Positions 50,869-59,370 of a stretch of 64,000 bases of DNA are shown here, piece by piece (the stretch's first letter is position 1; every line of letters starts with the position of its first letter). Location of the stretch: contig JAEXIT010000009.1 of NCBI GenBank assembly GCA_023446155.1, positions 1 through 64,000 on the forward strand, read 5' to 3'. Origin of the DNA: Bacteroidota bacterium (GTDB lineage Bacteria > Bacteroidota > Bacteroidia > Flavobacteriales > Flavobacteriaceae). Position numbers and translations under genes: made by a program. The notes under the pieces are model-generated. The model was not told the origin of the DNA. It was given only the letters and a program-made list of their open reading frames with translations, and ran no database searches.

Positions 50869-51480
50869 ATGATAAAAATGAAATTATTTATAAGCTTTTT
50901 ATACTTTTTATCCCTAAATTGTTTGGCTCAGGTTCATAGTGGCGTTGGGATAAATACCTCTAATCCGGAAGCTACTTTGGATATTAATGGTAATCTAAAG
51001 ATACGAACAACGGATGTTATTCCCGTTAATTCTGGCGGAGTTACGCCCTTAGTTATCGACAATGGCACCAAGGAAGTAAAAATCGTGCAATCCAGTTCGG
51101 GAAACAAATTCTCGATGAATTATATACAATTTAACATCAATAATGTCAATAAAGATTGGGTTAATAATTTTAATACCAAGATTAGTACTAAAGATTATAC
51201 TGTAGTTGTGGTAGGATCTTCATTTAATAAGATCTTGGTTACTGTGGCGCCTAGCCAGAACGACTATAATCCTTTTGCGGTTTATGCTTTTGAACAAAAT
51301 GGTACCTGGCGTATAAAAGCAGATTATCATGAGGGGTATACCAAGGATAATACCAATGGTAGCTGGTCGGTACGATGTCTTATTATTAATAAAAGTATAT
51401 TAAAAACAATTCCTCCGATTATTGTAGATATGCATGGATCCGAAACCGGTAGTGTTGCAAATCCACCTTCGGGTTTATAA
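50869..51480 (+). CDS. Small secreted protein with VGINT repeat motif, copy 3
   Basis: Signal peptide ending CLAQ, then VHSGVGINTSNPEATLDING with a four-residue insertion (VHSG) before the motif. The VNKDWVNNFNTKISTKDYTVVVVGSSF core and the DMHGSETGSVANPPSGL end match the other copies. It ends before a terminator-like hairpin at 51515-51544. Confidence 0.7.
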   Translation: MIKMKLFISFLYFLSLNCLAQVHSGVGINTSNPEATLDINGNLKIRTTDVIPVNSGGVTPLVIDNGTKEVKIVQSSSGNKFSMNYIQFNINNVNKDWVNNFNTKISTKDYTVVVVGSSFNKILVTVAPSQNDYNPFAVYAFEQNGTWRIKADYHEGYTKDNTNGSWSVRCLIINKSILKTIPPIIVDMHGSETGSVANPPSGL

Positions 51481-51514
51481 ATTGTATTTTTAAAAAGTGT
51501 TTCAAATTTACACG

Positions 51515-51550
51515 CCGTCTTAAGGATTGTATTCTTTAAGACGGTTTTTA
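51515..51550 (+). terminator. Terminator after the VGIN triplet
   Basis: Stem CCGTCTTAA / TTAAGACGG (arms 51515-51523 and 51536-51544) followed by a T run. The convergent gene at 51554 ends just beyond it. Confidence 0.75.
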
Positions 51551-51553
51551 CAA

Positions 51554-52072
51554 TTAAACCATTTGATCTTTAATCGGATCTTTTCGAGATCTAAAGTATT
51601 TTTTTCGATTATAGATAAAAAATAAAACAGTTCCGATGAGTCCTCCAATGCCAACATAAATTCCAATGCTTTCTTTGTTTTCATACTCGGACTGATGAAT
51701 TAAAATGACATTATCCCGTTCGGCCTGGATAAGATCAATATTTACATTTTCGCGTTGGTTATCATTATCGTAATAGTAAAGGGTTAATGTATCGCCAACA
51801 TTTATTTTTTGAAATAGCGCATCATAATTTTTTGATATTCGATATACACCAAGCTTTTTATCGACTCCTTTTAGCTTAATGTAAAAAACGTCGCTGGGTA
51901 TCCCTTTACTCCCATATTTCAGGTCAATTCCCCGGTTTTCAACAATACCGGTAATTTTATCTGCTTTATTTAAATCGATATTTTGCCTTTCAAGTCCAAT
52001 AAAAAGGCTAAAAGAAAACAGTAGGATAAGTAAGCTGAGGTTATATATAAATTGTGTTTTTTTTTGGGTCAT
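51554..52072 (-). CDS. Hypothetical two-helix membrane protein
   Basis: There is a hydrophobic helix near the N-terminus (about 12-28) and another near the C-terminus (about 135-152) with a positively charged tail (YNRKKYFRSRKD). The region between them is a beta-rich domain with KINVGDTLTLYYYDND, like DUF3592 proteins. The 172-residue protein has no clear functional signature. It stands alone in its orientation. Confidence 0.6.
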   Translation of the reverse strand: MTQKKTQFIYNLSLLILLFSFSLFIGLERQNIDLNKADKITGIVENRGIDLKYGSKGIPSDVFYIKLKGVDKKLGVYRISKNYDALFQKINVGDTLTLYYYDNDNQRENVNIDLIQAERDNVILIHQSEYENKESIGIYVGIGGLIGTVLFFIYNRKKYFRSRKDPIKDQMV

Positions 52073-52402
52073 GTTTAAAAGGTGGTACAGGAGTAGAAAC
52101 CAGTGATTGTAACAAAGGGTTTTAGGGACTGGAATCTTTTTTTAAGCGGTTTTGAGAATTAAGTTTTTAAAGATAAATAGATTTTAATTAGAAATTACCG
52201 GGTATACATGTTTAATGAACGATACTGTTCCGTTACTGCAATTTTTGAAGCCTCTTTTTTCGAGGCATCATTCCAATTACCGGTAAATTTAATGGTGCCC
52301 TACAGTTGCTTATCCTAGAGTTTTTCATCAATTTGTTAGAAGAGATAGTAAGAATTACGTTAAATTTGAACGGATTGTAAGGCGTCTAATTTAAACTGCA
52401 AA
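52073..52402. other. Intergenic region before the AraC-family gene
   Basis: About 330 AT-rich bases. It contains a weak hairpin (GCCTC at 52250-52254 with GAGGC at 52262-52266), the decamer GCTTATCCTA (52308-52317) and a -7 box TAAATTTG at 52361-52368. No gene was recognised. Confidence 0.5.
52361..52368 (+). promoter_or_regulatory. Putative -7 promoter box for the AraC-family gene
   Basis: TAAATTTG fits TAnnTTTG and lies 34 bases before the start. Confidence 0.45.
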
Positions 52403-53200
52403 ATGTACGAACTTCAGAAAGAAGAATATTTAGGAAATACCAGAAACTGTTACAGTAGTTCGGATGGAATTGCAGTAGTTGAAACGGAATACAAAAGTAA
52501 AGTTTATGAAGGCTGGCATTCGCACAATAACTCACATATTACTTTCTTCCTTAGAGGAGGAACAACAGAAAAGAGAAAGAACTTTAGCCAATCTATTGGG
52601 GCGGGTTCATTATTGTTTTATCACAGCGATGAACGCCATCTGAATCAAGATACGCTCTTTCCTTCTAAAAATATCAATATTGAGATTGAAGACCGCTTTC
52701 TGAAAGAACTGCAACTATCGGAAGCCATTATCGAAAGGTCCATTCAAAATGCAATGCACGTTAAATTTTTAATTTTAAAAATTTTTAAAGAGTCGCTCAT
52801 TGCCGATCCTTTTTCCAACGATACGATAACGATGTTGTTCTCTCAGTTGACAGAAGGCTGTGATCGTTTGGATCGATTTAATAAAAGCCCTTATTGGGTA
52901 AAGAATCTGCATGAACTATTAAACGACTGCTGGGATGAAAATCCAAGTCTTCAGAATCTGGCACACGTTTTAAACATTCATCCCATTACGATTTCCAAAC
53001 ATTTTCCCAAATATTTTGGATGTACTTTAGGAGAGTATTTAAGGCGTATCAAGATAAACCGTTCGCTTCCGCTTATCGCATCGGAGAACAGCAGTTTTAC
53101 CGAAATAGGTTTACAATGCGGTTTTTCAGATCAGAGCCATTTTACCAGAACCTTTAAAAACCAAACCGGTTTTCTGCCTAAGCAGTTTCAAAAAATATAA
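52403..53200 (+). CDS. AraC-family transcriptional regulator
   Basis: A cupin-like ligand domain with WHSHNNSHITFFLRGGT (metal-type His ligands possible) is followed by two HTH motifs in SLQNLAHVLNIHPITISKHF and FTEIGLQCGFSDQSHFTRTF, the standard AraC C-terminal signature. The length of 265 is normal. It lies 80 bp before a CPBP protease gene on the same strand and may regulate it, by proximity only. Confidence 0.88.
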   Translation: MYELQKEEYLGNTRNCYSSSDGIAVVETEYKSKVYEGWHSHNNSHITFFLRGGTTEKRKNFSQSIGAGSLLFYHSDERHLNQDTLFPSKNINIEIEDRFLKELQLSEAIIERSIQNAMHVKFLILKIFKESLIADPFSNDTITMLFSQLTEGCDRLDRFNKSPYWVKNLHELLNDCWDENPSLQNLAHVLNIHPITISKHFPKYFGCTLGEYLRRIKINRSLPLIASENSSFTEIGLQCGFSDQSHFTRTFKNQTGFLPKQFQKI

Positions 53201-53280
53201 AAGGAGGCAAATTTCATTCTATTTTTTGTTTTCTCCGCACCCTATTTTTGCTTTGAATTAATCTTAAAACGAAACAAAAA

Positions 53281-54144
53281 ATGGAAACCTTGAGTACCAA
53301 ACAAAAAATATTTAAATTTTCATTAACCAAAATAATTCTTGCCCTTTTTGTCTTTATGACGGTTGTAATACTTGGACAGCAGATTGCCGTAAAACTTCTT
53401 TCGTTAACCACTTTAGATAACGACTTCAGAAGTCTGCTAAAAGGTTTTTTTGTATCGGCTTGCTGCATATGGAGTTATATTATCTTCTTTAAGAAGTATG
53501 ATAAAAGGAAGATAGATGAGTTTGCTATGAAGGGTTTAGGGAAAAATCTTATTTCAGGTTTTTTGATTGGCTTTGTTTTACAGTCGTTAACCATTTTAGT
53601 GATTTATCTGAATGGAAGCTACACCATTCTAAAAGTAAATCCGGTTTCGTTTGTACTTATTCCTTTTGTTTTGATGTTTACAGTGGCCGTAATTGAAGAA
53701 ATATTAGTACGCGGGATCATTTTAAGGATTATGGAGGAGAAGCTTGGAACGTACCTTTCGTTACTCATTTCATCCGTGCTGTTTGGCGTTTTCCATGTCT
53801 TAAACCCAAATGCAACTGTAATATCGGGCATTTGCATTACAGCTGCAGGTTTTATGTTGGGTGCTGCTTTTATCTACAGTCGTAATTTATGGATGCCTAT
53901 TGCCCTTCATTTTGCGTGGAATTTTACACAGTCGGGCATTTTTGGTGCCGTGACTTCCGGGAATGAAAAAACAAAAAGTCTGTTGGAAGCACAGATAAGT
54001 GGTTCCGGATTGATTACTGGAGGCGAATTTGGACCCGAGGGATCGATACAGGCGATTGTTTTCTGTACGCTCGGAGCAGTATTACTTTTGGTTTTATGCC
54101 ATAAAGAAAACAGAATCATTAAACCGTATTGGAAAAGAGCTTAG
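53281..54144 (+). CDS. CPBP family intramembrane metalloprotease
   Basis: Eight or so hydrophobic segments hold the CAAX-protease/Bacteriocin-processing motifs: EEILVRG (Glu139, Glu140, Arg144) and FGVFHV (His172), and a second His in IALHFAWNF. Such proteases process small peptides or anchor-release substrates in the membrane. No bacteriocin gene is adjacent. It is downstream of the AraC gene and next to the defence island, with which its link is uncertain. Confidence 0.87.
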   Translation: METLSTKQKIFKFSLTKIILALFVFMTVVILGQQIAVKLLSLTTLDNDFRSLLKGFFVSACCIWSYIIFFKKYDKRKIDEFAMKGLGKNLISGFLIGFVLQSLTILVIYLNGSYTILKVNPVSFVLIPFVLMFTVAVIEEILVRGIILRIMEEKLGTYLSLLISSVLFGVFHVLNPNATVISGICITAAGFMLGAAFIYSRNLWMPIALHFAWNFTQSGIFGAVTSGNEKTKSLLEAQISGSGLITGGEFGPEGSIQAIVFCTLGAVLLLVLCHKENRIIKPYWKRA

Positions 54145-54293
54145 AAACGCAAATAGATAAAGTTTTTTATATGGGTTTTAAAAGAGATTCTTTTTTGGGT
54201 GAAAATAGTTGATACGTTGTTAAAGATTAACGTAATGGCAAAAGATTTCAATTTTAAACTTCGGTTAAAAAAGTGAAACCAGCTATTATTGGG

Positions 54294-55142
54294 TTAAACT
54301 TCAAAATATTTTAATGTGACACCTTCAGTTGTTTTCCATTCTGTAAGGCCATTTGCAGGTCTGCCAAGTAGCGTTGCTGCAGCCCGCGATGGCGATGTAA
54401 AGACATAATCTTTTGTCAGTAGATAAAAGGTACCTTCCATTTTTAGTGTTCCGTCATTTAGCATTTTTTGCCTTTCCCGAGAAATGCCCTCCGCTAATGA
54501 AGGCTGTTCCTGAATCATCAATAACGAACCTTTATAAACGATAAACCCTTCTGTAGAAGGACTTCCTTTACCTTTTGCTCCGGCACCGTTTTGACAATAA
54601 AACACGGGATTCTGGATTTTCGAATTTTCAATGGTTTCTTCTAAGGCTTCGAATACTTTATGACCTAAAGTGGCGGTCAATATTTTTATATGAGCCAGGA
54701 ATTCTTCTAACTCGGCTTGTTCGGCTTCCGATAATTCCGAACGGGTAGGGGTGTTTTGATTAACGGAATATCGGCCGGCTTTTACGGCCAGTTTATGTAA
54801 GCGGTTTTCCAGATATTTAATACTAGCTTTATTAAGATATTTATCTTTACTACCAAAAAAGATCACTTCATGCCAGAAATCTTTATTGGAGATTTGTTGG
54901 GATAAACGTTCAGCGATGACTTCAGCTTCGCCAATATAAGCCGTATCTTCATTGTTTTCACCTTTGCCAATAAGGATATACACCCCCGGTTTTTGAAACT
55001 CCGGACGGTTGCTGTATTCTTTGATTTTGATACGAGGTACTTTTACACCAATACCCGTCCAATTACTGAGTTCGGCAGTAGTAAGGCCGTTGGTGGTGCC
55101 ATCTACTAAAAATAGGCGTATGGTTTTTCCGAAGGTGTTCAT
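54294..55142 (-). CDS. GIY-YIG nuclease with DUF4357 domain
   Basis: A GIY-YIG core has GVYILIGKG (residues 53-61) and YIGEAE (69-74), Arg79, and a Glu in YLENRL, giving the expected catalytic set. The C-terminus (about residues 215-280, with SPSRAAATLLGRPANG) is the DUF4357 domain. It is last in the seven-gene island and 12 bp from the NTPase gene. It could be a DNA nuclease acting with the restriction system or an accessory that often travels with type I loci. Confidence 0.82.
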   Translation of the reverse strand: MNTFGKTIRLFLVDGTTNGLTTAELSNWTGIGVKVPRIKIKEYSNRPEFQKPGVYILIGKGENNEDTAYIGEAEVIAERLSQQISNKDFWHEVIFFGSKDKYLNKASIKYLENRLHKLAVKAGRYSVNQNTPTRSELSEAEQAELEEFLAHIKILTATLGHKVFEALEETIENSKIQNPVFYCQNGAGAKGKGSPSTEGFIVYKGSLLMIQEQPSLAEGISRERQKMLNDGTLKMEGTFYLLTKDYVFTSPSRAAATLLGRPANGLTEWKTTEGVTLKYFEV

Positions 55143-55154
55143 TTGAATTAGATA

Positions 55155-55631
55155 TTATATTCTTGCTAAAATAAATTGACGTACATACTCTGCAATTGCT
55201 TCTTTTCTGTATTGCAAAAATAGGCCTTCATCTGCAACATCATAATAATGCCATATACTATCCGGATTGCTGTTATCAAGGACAAACTCCTTAATGTGAT
55301 AATCGTTTTGTCTCAAGGTTCTAATTGTGTTTGCATATTCAGCACCATTCAATTGCTCTGCCATAAATAAAAAGTCTGGCCACCATTCAAGAGAATCGAA
55401 GGTTTCTTTCAGTGGAGTTGATCTTTCTGTTCTGGAGGATGGTAAAAAATATGCTACGATTTTTACACCAAAATATTTATTTGCAAAAGGAGTGATGGAG
55501 TGTCTCCATCCTTGTTTGAAAGTAGATACCGTGTGTGGTTTATTATATTCGTTGCAAAAGTGTTTTAGTATAGTTGTTTTTCCTGAATTAGGATTCCCCA
55601 CTATAAGTATAGCTAAGCGATCTTGTCTCAT
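55155..55631 (-). CDS. Small P-loop NTPase, unknown family
   Basis: A Walker A motif GNPNSGKTT lies at residues 12-20. No AAA+ second-region motifs or sensor residues stand out. The rest (FLPSSRTERSTP, EFVLDNSNPDS) is not one I recognise. A kinase-like or zeta-toxin-like fold is possible. It overlaps the end of hsdR by 4 bp (ATGA), so translation is coupled to the restriction subunit. Its proximity makes it part of the defence cassette. Confidence 0.65.
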   Translation of the reverse strand: MRQDRLAILIVGNPNSGKTTILKHFCNEYNKPHTVSTFKQGWRHSITPFANKYFGVKIVAYFLPSSRTERSTPLKETFDSLEWWPDFLFMAEQLNGAEYANTIRTLRQNDYHIKEFVLDNSNPDSIWHYYDVADEGLFLQYRKEAIAEYVRQFILARI

Positions 55632-58600
55632 ATATCGTTATTATTCGTTTTCTTTATTTTATCAAAAGCTTCTTTCGCCAACAATTCGGTCAATGCTTTA
55701 TTAAAGTCTTTCTCTTCCATAAATCGGGCAAAAATATCTTCGTTCTGGTCTATACGTTCAATGAATAATTGCTGCAAAATACTTTTAAAGATCAAGGTAA
55801 ACTTATCCTGAGAATTGGATTGAGCCGCCTGAATAATGTCTTCATCCACAATTGCCGTTTCTATAATCTGATCAAAAAAGTATTGGTCTGCCTGATTAAA
55901 TTCTGTACCAAACCGATTATTAACCACATCTATGATTCGTGAAAAAGGAACCTCTGGCTCTCTCACTATTCCTGTACCCACATCAGTAGGGCCATCCAAT
56001 TTATATTCTTTAGCTGTATTCAGACTTATAGAGCCTTCACTGATTTTTTGTAAACGATAGTATTCTAATCTTACTGAATCATCAAAGTTATAGTTGGCAC
56101 CTGTATTGCGTTTAGGAAGCTTACTTGACAAATGTCTCAGGAAAATAAACAACTTTTCAAGATCTGTATCCTGGTAGGGAATAATCTGGCTTAAGAAAGC
56201 ATACAGGTTCTTAAAGGAAGTAATCTTGCCTCTCCATAATTCGGCCTCTTCTTCATTTTCTTGTAAAAACTCTCTGAATCTTTCTACAGGATGGTCTAAG
56301 ATATGATTCATATCTTCATGATCTTTATGGCTCTGTTTCTCCCTGGATTTAAAATAAATCGCTGTGAAAGCATCTATGTCCTCGGTTGTGAAAACATCAG
56401 CTAATAATAACTCTTGTTGAATACGATACAAATTATTTGGATCGGCTTCCTGTCCTAGTGCTGCACCATCATAGTAGGTTTTAAAAGCGTCCTGAATTTC
56501 ATCCCGATCATTTACAAAATCCAACACAAAAGTTTCCTCTTTCAAGGGATGAATACGGTTCAAACGAGATAAGGTCTGGACCGCCTGAATGCCTGATAAT
56601 CTCTTATCTACATACATGGTATGTAATAAAGGCTGGTCGAAACCCGTCTGATATTTTTCGGCAACTAAAAGAATGTGATATTCTGCCGTGGCAAATTTTT
56701 CAGGTAGATCTTTTTCTTTAATACCATTGTTCATCCCAATCTCCGTATAGGTCAGATCGGGAATTTTATCATCGGCTACTTCGCCTGAAAAAGCAACTAA
56801 GGATTTGATTTTATATCCTTTGGTCTTAATGATCTCATCAAAGCTTTGCTTATAACGAACCGCTTCTAAGCGAGATCCTGTTACCACCATAGCTTTAGCT
56901 TTACCACCTATTTTATGACGGGTCGATTGGTAGAAATGTTCTACCATGATTTCTGTTTTCTGTGCAATATTGTGCGGATGTAATCGCATGAAACGCCCTA
57001 AAGCTTTTGCTGCTTTTTTACGCTCTACTTTCGGATCATCTTCCGACGCTTTTACCAGTTTATAAAAGGTAGCGTAAGAGGTATAGTTTTGCAATACATC
57101 CAGGATAAAGCCTTCTTCAATGGCTTGCCGCATGGTGTATTTATGCAATGGCTCTCCATTGCTAGAAAATAATTTGATGGTTTTGTGTTTAGGCGTTGCT
57201 GTAAAAGCAAAAAAGCTGATGTTTTTTTGCTTTCCTCTTTTTGCCATATTACGGTACAATTGTTCCAGCGTACTGTCTCCTTCTTCATTAGCTCTCGCCG
57301 CTGCTTCTCTGGCTAAATCTTCACCTCCCAATACTTCTTTGAGATCTGCTGCTGTTTCACCCGATTGTGAGCTGTGGGCTTCATCCACCAAAATGGCATA
57401 ATTCCGGGTTTTTAATAAGCCTTTGGAGTCTTCACCTCGTTCCTCCGCCAGTTTACGCAATTGCTCGGTGACAAACGGAAATTTTTGTAAAGTAGTAATA
57501 ACAATAGGCACCGAATTTTCCAAAGCTTCCGCTAATTGTTTGGAGTCTTTATCGATTTTTAGTACCACACCTTTTTTATGTTCAAACTGATAGATGGTAT
57601 CCTGTAATTGACGGTCCAAAACCACACGATCGGTAATCACCACCACCGAATCGAATAATTTGGTGTTATCTGATTTATGTAAAGAGGACAAGCGATGTGC
57701 TACCCAGGCGATGGTATTACTTTTTCCACTGCCTGCCGAATGCTCGATTAAATAATTGGTACCCACTTCATCTACTAATGATGTATTGATCATTTGGCGC
57801 ACTGCTTGTAATTGGTGGTAGCGGGGAAAGATCATGGTTTCTTTTTTCACTTTCCTGCCTTCTTCGGTAAACCGTTCATCTGTTTGCAGGTGCATGAATT
57901 TCCCAAGGATATCTATCAGGCTATCTTTTTGTAACACTTCTTTCCAGAGGTAAGCTGTCTTATAACTCAGCCCTTCCTGATCCACTGGGTTGCCTGCACC
58001 ACCTTGATTACCTTTATTGAACGGAAGAAAATAAGTAGCATCTTTGGCTAAACGTGTGGCCATTTCTACCACATCGGTATCGACGGCAAAATGTACCAAT
58101 GTTCTTTTTTTGAATTCGAATATCAGTTCTCGAGGATCACGATCATGCCTGTATTGGTGTTTGGCATGATTGATATTTTGATGTGATAAAGGATTTTTAA
58201 GCTCTAAGGTGATGAGCGGAATACCGTTTACGCTTAATACAACATCTATTGAATTTTGATTACGTGAACTGTAATATAACTGCCGGGTAATACCAAAGAT
58301 ATTTTTTTCATAACGTTCCAATACTTCCGCATTCATAGAATGAGAAGGTTTGAAATAGGCTAATTGTAATTGTGTACCGTAGCATTTAAAACCATGACGA
58401 AGTGTAGAAAGCATACCATTTAACTCTATCCACTTGGTTAGGTCATAGATGATCTGATTGGCGGTATTATCTCCCAATATAGAATGTAGTTTAGTCCATG
58501 CTTTAGCTTGCGAAGCCTGGATAAATGAAACCAATGCGTCTGGAAATATTGCTTTTTCTTTATCATAAGCTGAGCTGGCTAATGAAACATATCCTTTGGC

Positions 58601-58660
58601 TAATAATACCTGCTCTATGCTTTTTTCAAATGCTATTTCTTTGATTTGGATATTCCTCAT
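55628..58660 (-). CDS. hsdR: Type I restriction enzyme, R (endonuclease/translocase) subunit
   Basis: HsdR translocates DNA and cuts unmodified DNA. The PD-(D/E)xK nuclease core is at residues 139-155 (IDVVLSVNGIPLITLELK). The motor has Walker A HSAGSGKS (307-314), DEAH at 426-429 and FAFTATPK. The 1010-residue length matches family members. The frame is complete. It starts 4 bp inside the stop of the HNH gene and ends 4 bp inside the small NTPase gene. Three junctions in this cassette are tight overlaps, so it is probably expressed as one unit. Confidence 0.95.
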   Translation of the reverse strand: MRNIQIKEIAFEKSIEQVLLAKGYVSLASSAYDKEKAIFPDALVSFIQASQAKAWTKLHSILGDNTANQIIYDLTKWIELNGMLSTLRHGFKCYGTQLQLAYFKPSHSMNAEVLERYEKNIFGITRQLYYSSRNQNSIDVVLSVNGIPLITLELKNPLSHQNINHAKHQYRHDRDPRELIFEFKKRTLVHFAVDTDVVEMATRLAKDATYFLPFNKGNQGGAGNPVDQEGLSYKTAYLWKEVLQKDSLIDILGKFMHLQTDERFTEEGRKVKKETMIFPRYHQLQAVRQMINTSLVDEVGTNYLIEHSAGSGKSNTIAWVAHRLSSLHKSDNTKLFDSVVVITDRVVLDRQLQDTIYQFEHKKGVVLKIDKDSKQLAEALENSVPIVITTLQKFPFVTEQLRKLAEERGEDSKGLLKTRNYAILVDEAHSSQSGETAADLKEVLGGEDLAREAAARANEEGDSTLEQLYRNMAKRGKQKNISFFAFTATPKHKTIKLFSSNGEPLHKYTMRQAIEEGFILDVLQNYTSYATFYKLVKASEDDPKVERKKAAKALGRFMRLHPHNIAQKTEIMVEHFYQSTRHKIGGKAKAMVVTGSRLEAVRYKQSFDEIIKTKGYKIKSLVAFSGEVADDKIPDLTYTEIGMNNGIKEKDLPEKFATAEYHILLVAEKYQTGFDQPLLHTMYVDKRLSGIQAVQTLSRLNRIHPLKEETFVLDFVNDRDEIQDAFKTYYDGAALGQEADPNNLYRIQQELLLADVFTTEDIDAFTAIYFKSREKQSHKDHEDMNHILDHPVERFREFLQENEEEAELWRGKITSFKNLYAFLSQIIPYQDTDLEKLFIFLRHLSSKLPKRNTGANYNFDDSVRLEYYRLQKISEGSISLNTAKEYKLDGPTDVGTGIVREPEVPFSRIIDVVNNRFGTEFNQADQYFFDQIIETAIVDEDIIQAAQSNSQDKFTLIFKSILQQLFIERIDQNEDIFARFMEEKDFNKALTELLAKEAFDKIKKTNNNDI

Positions 58661-59370
58661 GATTTACCTGAATTATTAAGGTGATTGGCAGTCCTTGGGC
58701 TTACTGGATCAGTATTGGCATCAAAACAGCCGACTTCAGTACCTATAAAGGTATTAATTAATTCTTGTCTGACAGCTCTTACTCCTTCAAATGCTTTCAT
58801 CCAAATGGAGAAAAAACCATAGCCTAATGCTAAATCAATTATAGATTCTACATCAATTAAATTTTGATCGAATTTAGTTCGATACTTAGCAGCCAAATCA
58901 AAAGTTGATTTTCGTTGACTAGCCCGTTCTAAAGCATGATATATTAATAATTGTTCATCCGGATCAAATGGATAAGAGTATTTATTTAATCCTACAAGAT
59001 CAGATGTATTTTGTGCAAATGTCCTAATTGGGTTATTGGCATTAACTTCAACTAAGCCGCTATCCAAATAATCATAATAAGGGAATGTGTTATCTCGATC
59101 AGGCAGTAAATATGTGCTTTCATTGATTATTTTTACTCTTTTAATAGAATTACAATTTACACAAGCTAACAAAAAATTATCCCACTCTTCTCTCAAATGT
59201 ACATACCCTAATGCCGGATCTTTAGGAAAGATATGTTCAATTGCTATATTGTTTGGAATTCTACGTTCACAATAAGAGCAATAACAACCTATTCTATTTA
59301 CCAAAGGCTGTTTGGCGTCTTCATATTTAGTAAATACCTGGGGTGAAATTCCTTTATCTATTGGTCTCAT
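58657..59370 (-). CDS. HNH endonuclease, PtuB-like (Septu)
   Basis: Zinc-finger and HNH features are seen: CYCSYC (residues 29-34), IEHIFPK (His46), then EEWDN and CVNCNSIK (70-77). The layout CxxC, EHxxP, CxxCN is that of the PtuB nuclease of Septu and of the retron Ec78 effector, as recalled. PtuB degrades or nicks DNA when the PtuA ATPase permits it. The gene overlaps the ATPase gene by 17 bp and hsdR by 4 bp. The GC content is low: hand-counting four 60-base lines gave about 31%, against about 42% for hsdR lines. Confidence 0.8.
   Translation of the reverse strand: MRPIDKGISPQVFTKYEDAKQPLVNRIGCYCSYCERRIPNNIAIEHIFPKDPALGYVHLREEWDNFLLACVNCNSIKRVKIINESTYLLPDRDNTFPYYDYLDSGLVEVNANNPIRTFAQNTSDLVGLNKYSYPFDPDEQLLIYHALERASQRKSTFDLAAKYRTKFDQNLIDVESIIDLALGYGFFSIWMKAFEGVRAVRQELINTFIGTEVGCFDANTDPVSPRTANHLNNSGKS

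Noticed and set aside
49574..51480. Possible prophage remnant because VGINT motifs occur in tail-fibre-like proteins
   Set aside because: No capsid, terminase, integrase or lysis genes are nearby, and all three proteins have Sec signal peptides.
46198..51480. CRISPR-like direct repeats in the tandem gene region
   Set aside because: The repeats are entire paralogous genes. No short regular repeat-spacer pattern was found there or elsewhere in the window.
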